DNA from: Flavobacterium sp. CG_23.5
Lineage (GTDB): Bacteria > Bacteroidota > Bacteroidia > Flavobacteriales > Flavobacteriaceae
Assembly: GCF_017875765.1 (NCBI RefSeq)
Contig: NZ_JAGGNA010000001.1
Location: forward strand, 2,631,001 to 2,695,000
Length of the DNA stretch: 64,000 nucleotides
Reading direction: 5' to 3'
The position numbers were made by a program, and so were the translations under genes. Positions 63,323 to 64,000 of the stretch are shown here, in pieces (position 1 is the stretch's first letter; each line of letters begins with the position of its first letter). The notes below the pieces were generated by a model. That model was not told the DNA's origin. It saw nothing but the letters and a program-made list of their open reading frames with translations, and did no database searches.

Positions 63323-64000
63323 TTATTCCTTTTCTATAAAATTGTGAATCACAATGGGGAAAGGAAATGTTTTTAAAGTGTCATTATTTATTCCGTTTTC
63401 AATGCTTCCGTTTAGATTGACTTTCCAAAACTTGATATGCAAATGTTGATGTGATAATTTATGGATTATACTTTTCTCGTTATCTTCTAATATGCTTACA
63501 ACGGTATTGTCCTTAAAATATTCAGTTTCTATTTGCTCAGAGATAAAATCGAAATTCTCTTCCTTTTCTGTTTCTATCAAAGGGAATTCATATAAGTTAT
63601 GCCAAATGCCTTTTGCGATTCGTTTTTGAATTATCGTATTGTCCTTTTCATCTGCAACAACTAAATAATTAAAGTAACGGTTGCGAACTTTTAACTTTTT
63701 AGACTTTACTGGTAATTGATCTACTTTCTTTTTTTGTAAAGCAGCGCAACTTTCGTTAAAAACGCAAATTCCACAATTCGGACTCTTGGGAACACATTGC
63801 AAAGCACCAAACTCCATTATTGCCTGATTGAAAATAGCGGGATTAGCTTTTGGCATTAATTCGAAAGCCAAAGCAGCGAATTCTTTTTTGGCGGAAGCCT
63901 GAGCAATATCTGTTTCAATGTCAAAATAACGGGACAAAACGCGAAACACATTTCCGTCAACAACGGGAACTGCTTCGTTGTAAGAAAAAGAAGCAATTGC
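63323..64000 (-). CDS. mutY: A/G-specific adenine glycosylase, C-terminal part (runs off window)
   Basis: About 226 residues of MutY, missing the N terminus. The [4Fe-4S] ligands are visible in CVPKSPNCGICVFNESC (C-x6-C-x2-C-x5-C). Before it VPVVDGNVFRVLSRYFDIET is the end of the glycosylase core with the catalytic Asp in VDGN, and after it a NUDIX-like 8-oxoG recognition domain. MutY removes A opposite 8-oxoG. The internal ATG at 63949 is not the start; the frame is open to the window edge. Confidence 0.95.
   Translation of the reverse strand, partial: AIASFSYNEAVPVVDGNVFRVLSRYFDIETDIAQASAKKEFAALAFELMPKANPAIFNQAIMEFGALQCVPKSPNCGICVFNESCAALQKKKVDQLPVKSKKLKVRNRYFNYLVVADEKDNTIIQKRIAKGIWHNLYEFPLIETEKEENFDFISEQIETEYFKDNTVVSILEDNEKSIIHKLSHQHLHIKFWKVNLNGSIENGINNDTLKTFPFPIVIHNFIEKE

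Noticed and set aside
1..64000. CRISPR arrays, tRNA/rRNA genes, IS elements, phage genes
   Set aside because: No regular spacer repeats, no tRNA T-loop/acceptor patterns and no transposase or integrase motifs were recognised on either strand.

Overview
This window looks like a chromosomal segment of a gliding Flavobacteriaceae bacterium, most likely a Flavobacterium. The DNA is AT-rich. Promoters match the Bacteroidota -7 consensus TAnnTTTG with a TTG about 19 bases upstream. There are gliding genes (gldD, gldE), a protease with a type IX secretion (T9SS) sorting tail, GLPGLI proteins and TonB-family outer-membrane barrels. I see no rRNA, tRNA, CRISPR array, transposase, integrase or phage gene.

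Layout. 1-5.3 kb: TerB-like fragment, HupE-like membrane protein, dCMP deaminase and S41 protease in a tight run, then a FAD oxidoreductase, MarC and a DUF3109 protein. 5.5-10.1 kb: class I ribonucleotide reductase (nrdB, nrdA) with a DUF3800 gene directly behind it. 10.5-15.7 kb: an ABC exporter divergent from an ArsR-type repressor around a perfect 20-bp palindrome, then RDD protein, glutamine amidotransferase and dGTPase. 15.8-19.6 kb: secreted M36 metalloprotease and a LacI regulator. 19.9-22.7 kb: rplM-rpsI and rpsB-tsf. 22.8-29.1 kb: tag, aat, DUF3127, flavin reductase, histidine kinase, transglutaminase, HIT and greA. 29.2-35.0 kb: a degenerate Rieske lipoprotein and two GLPGLI modules, one intact with its receptor and one whose receptor has decayed to about 145 bp. 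35.1-42.2 kb: a TPP riboswitch driving a TonB-dependent receptor, then arfB, a P-loop/DUF4301 fusion, a PnuC-type transporter, GGGP synthase and a phosphopantetheinyl transferase. 42.4-52.6 kb: ahcY, a patatin/barrel protein, several accessory genes including a YoeB-type toxin-antitoxin pair, then rpmA-rplU. 52.8-59.3 kb: two tandem pairs of M16 metalloproteases. 59.3-64 kb: EamA transporter, HMA lipoprotein, and the block gldD-gldE-ssb-mutY.

Functional links. dCMP deaminase, NrdAB and dGTPase all act on dNTP supply. The riboswitch-controlled receptor is probably the outer-membrane route for thiamine or a related compound, and the PnuC/P-loop pair next to it may be the inner-membrane carrier and trapping kinase. 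The M16 genes form active/inactive subunit pairs.

Most unusual signals: (1) 3' ends of the housekeeping genes ahcY and rpmA, with their terminators, recur as decayed copies on the far side of accessory genes, suggesting insertion or duplication events that copied gene ends; (2) the first M16 pair has lost both ATG starts relative to its tandem paralogue; (3) an out-of-frame octamer tandem repeat lies inside the start region of the thiamine-type receptor; (4) a remnant of a second GLPGLI-associated receptor; (5) families of interspersed fold-back repeats.
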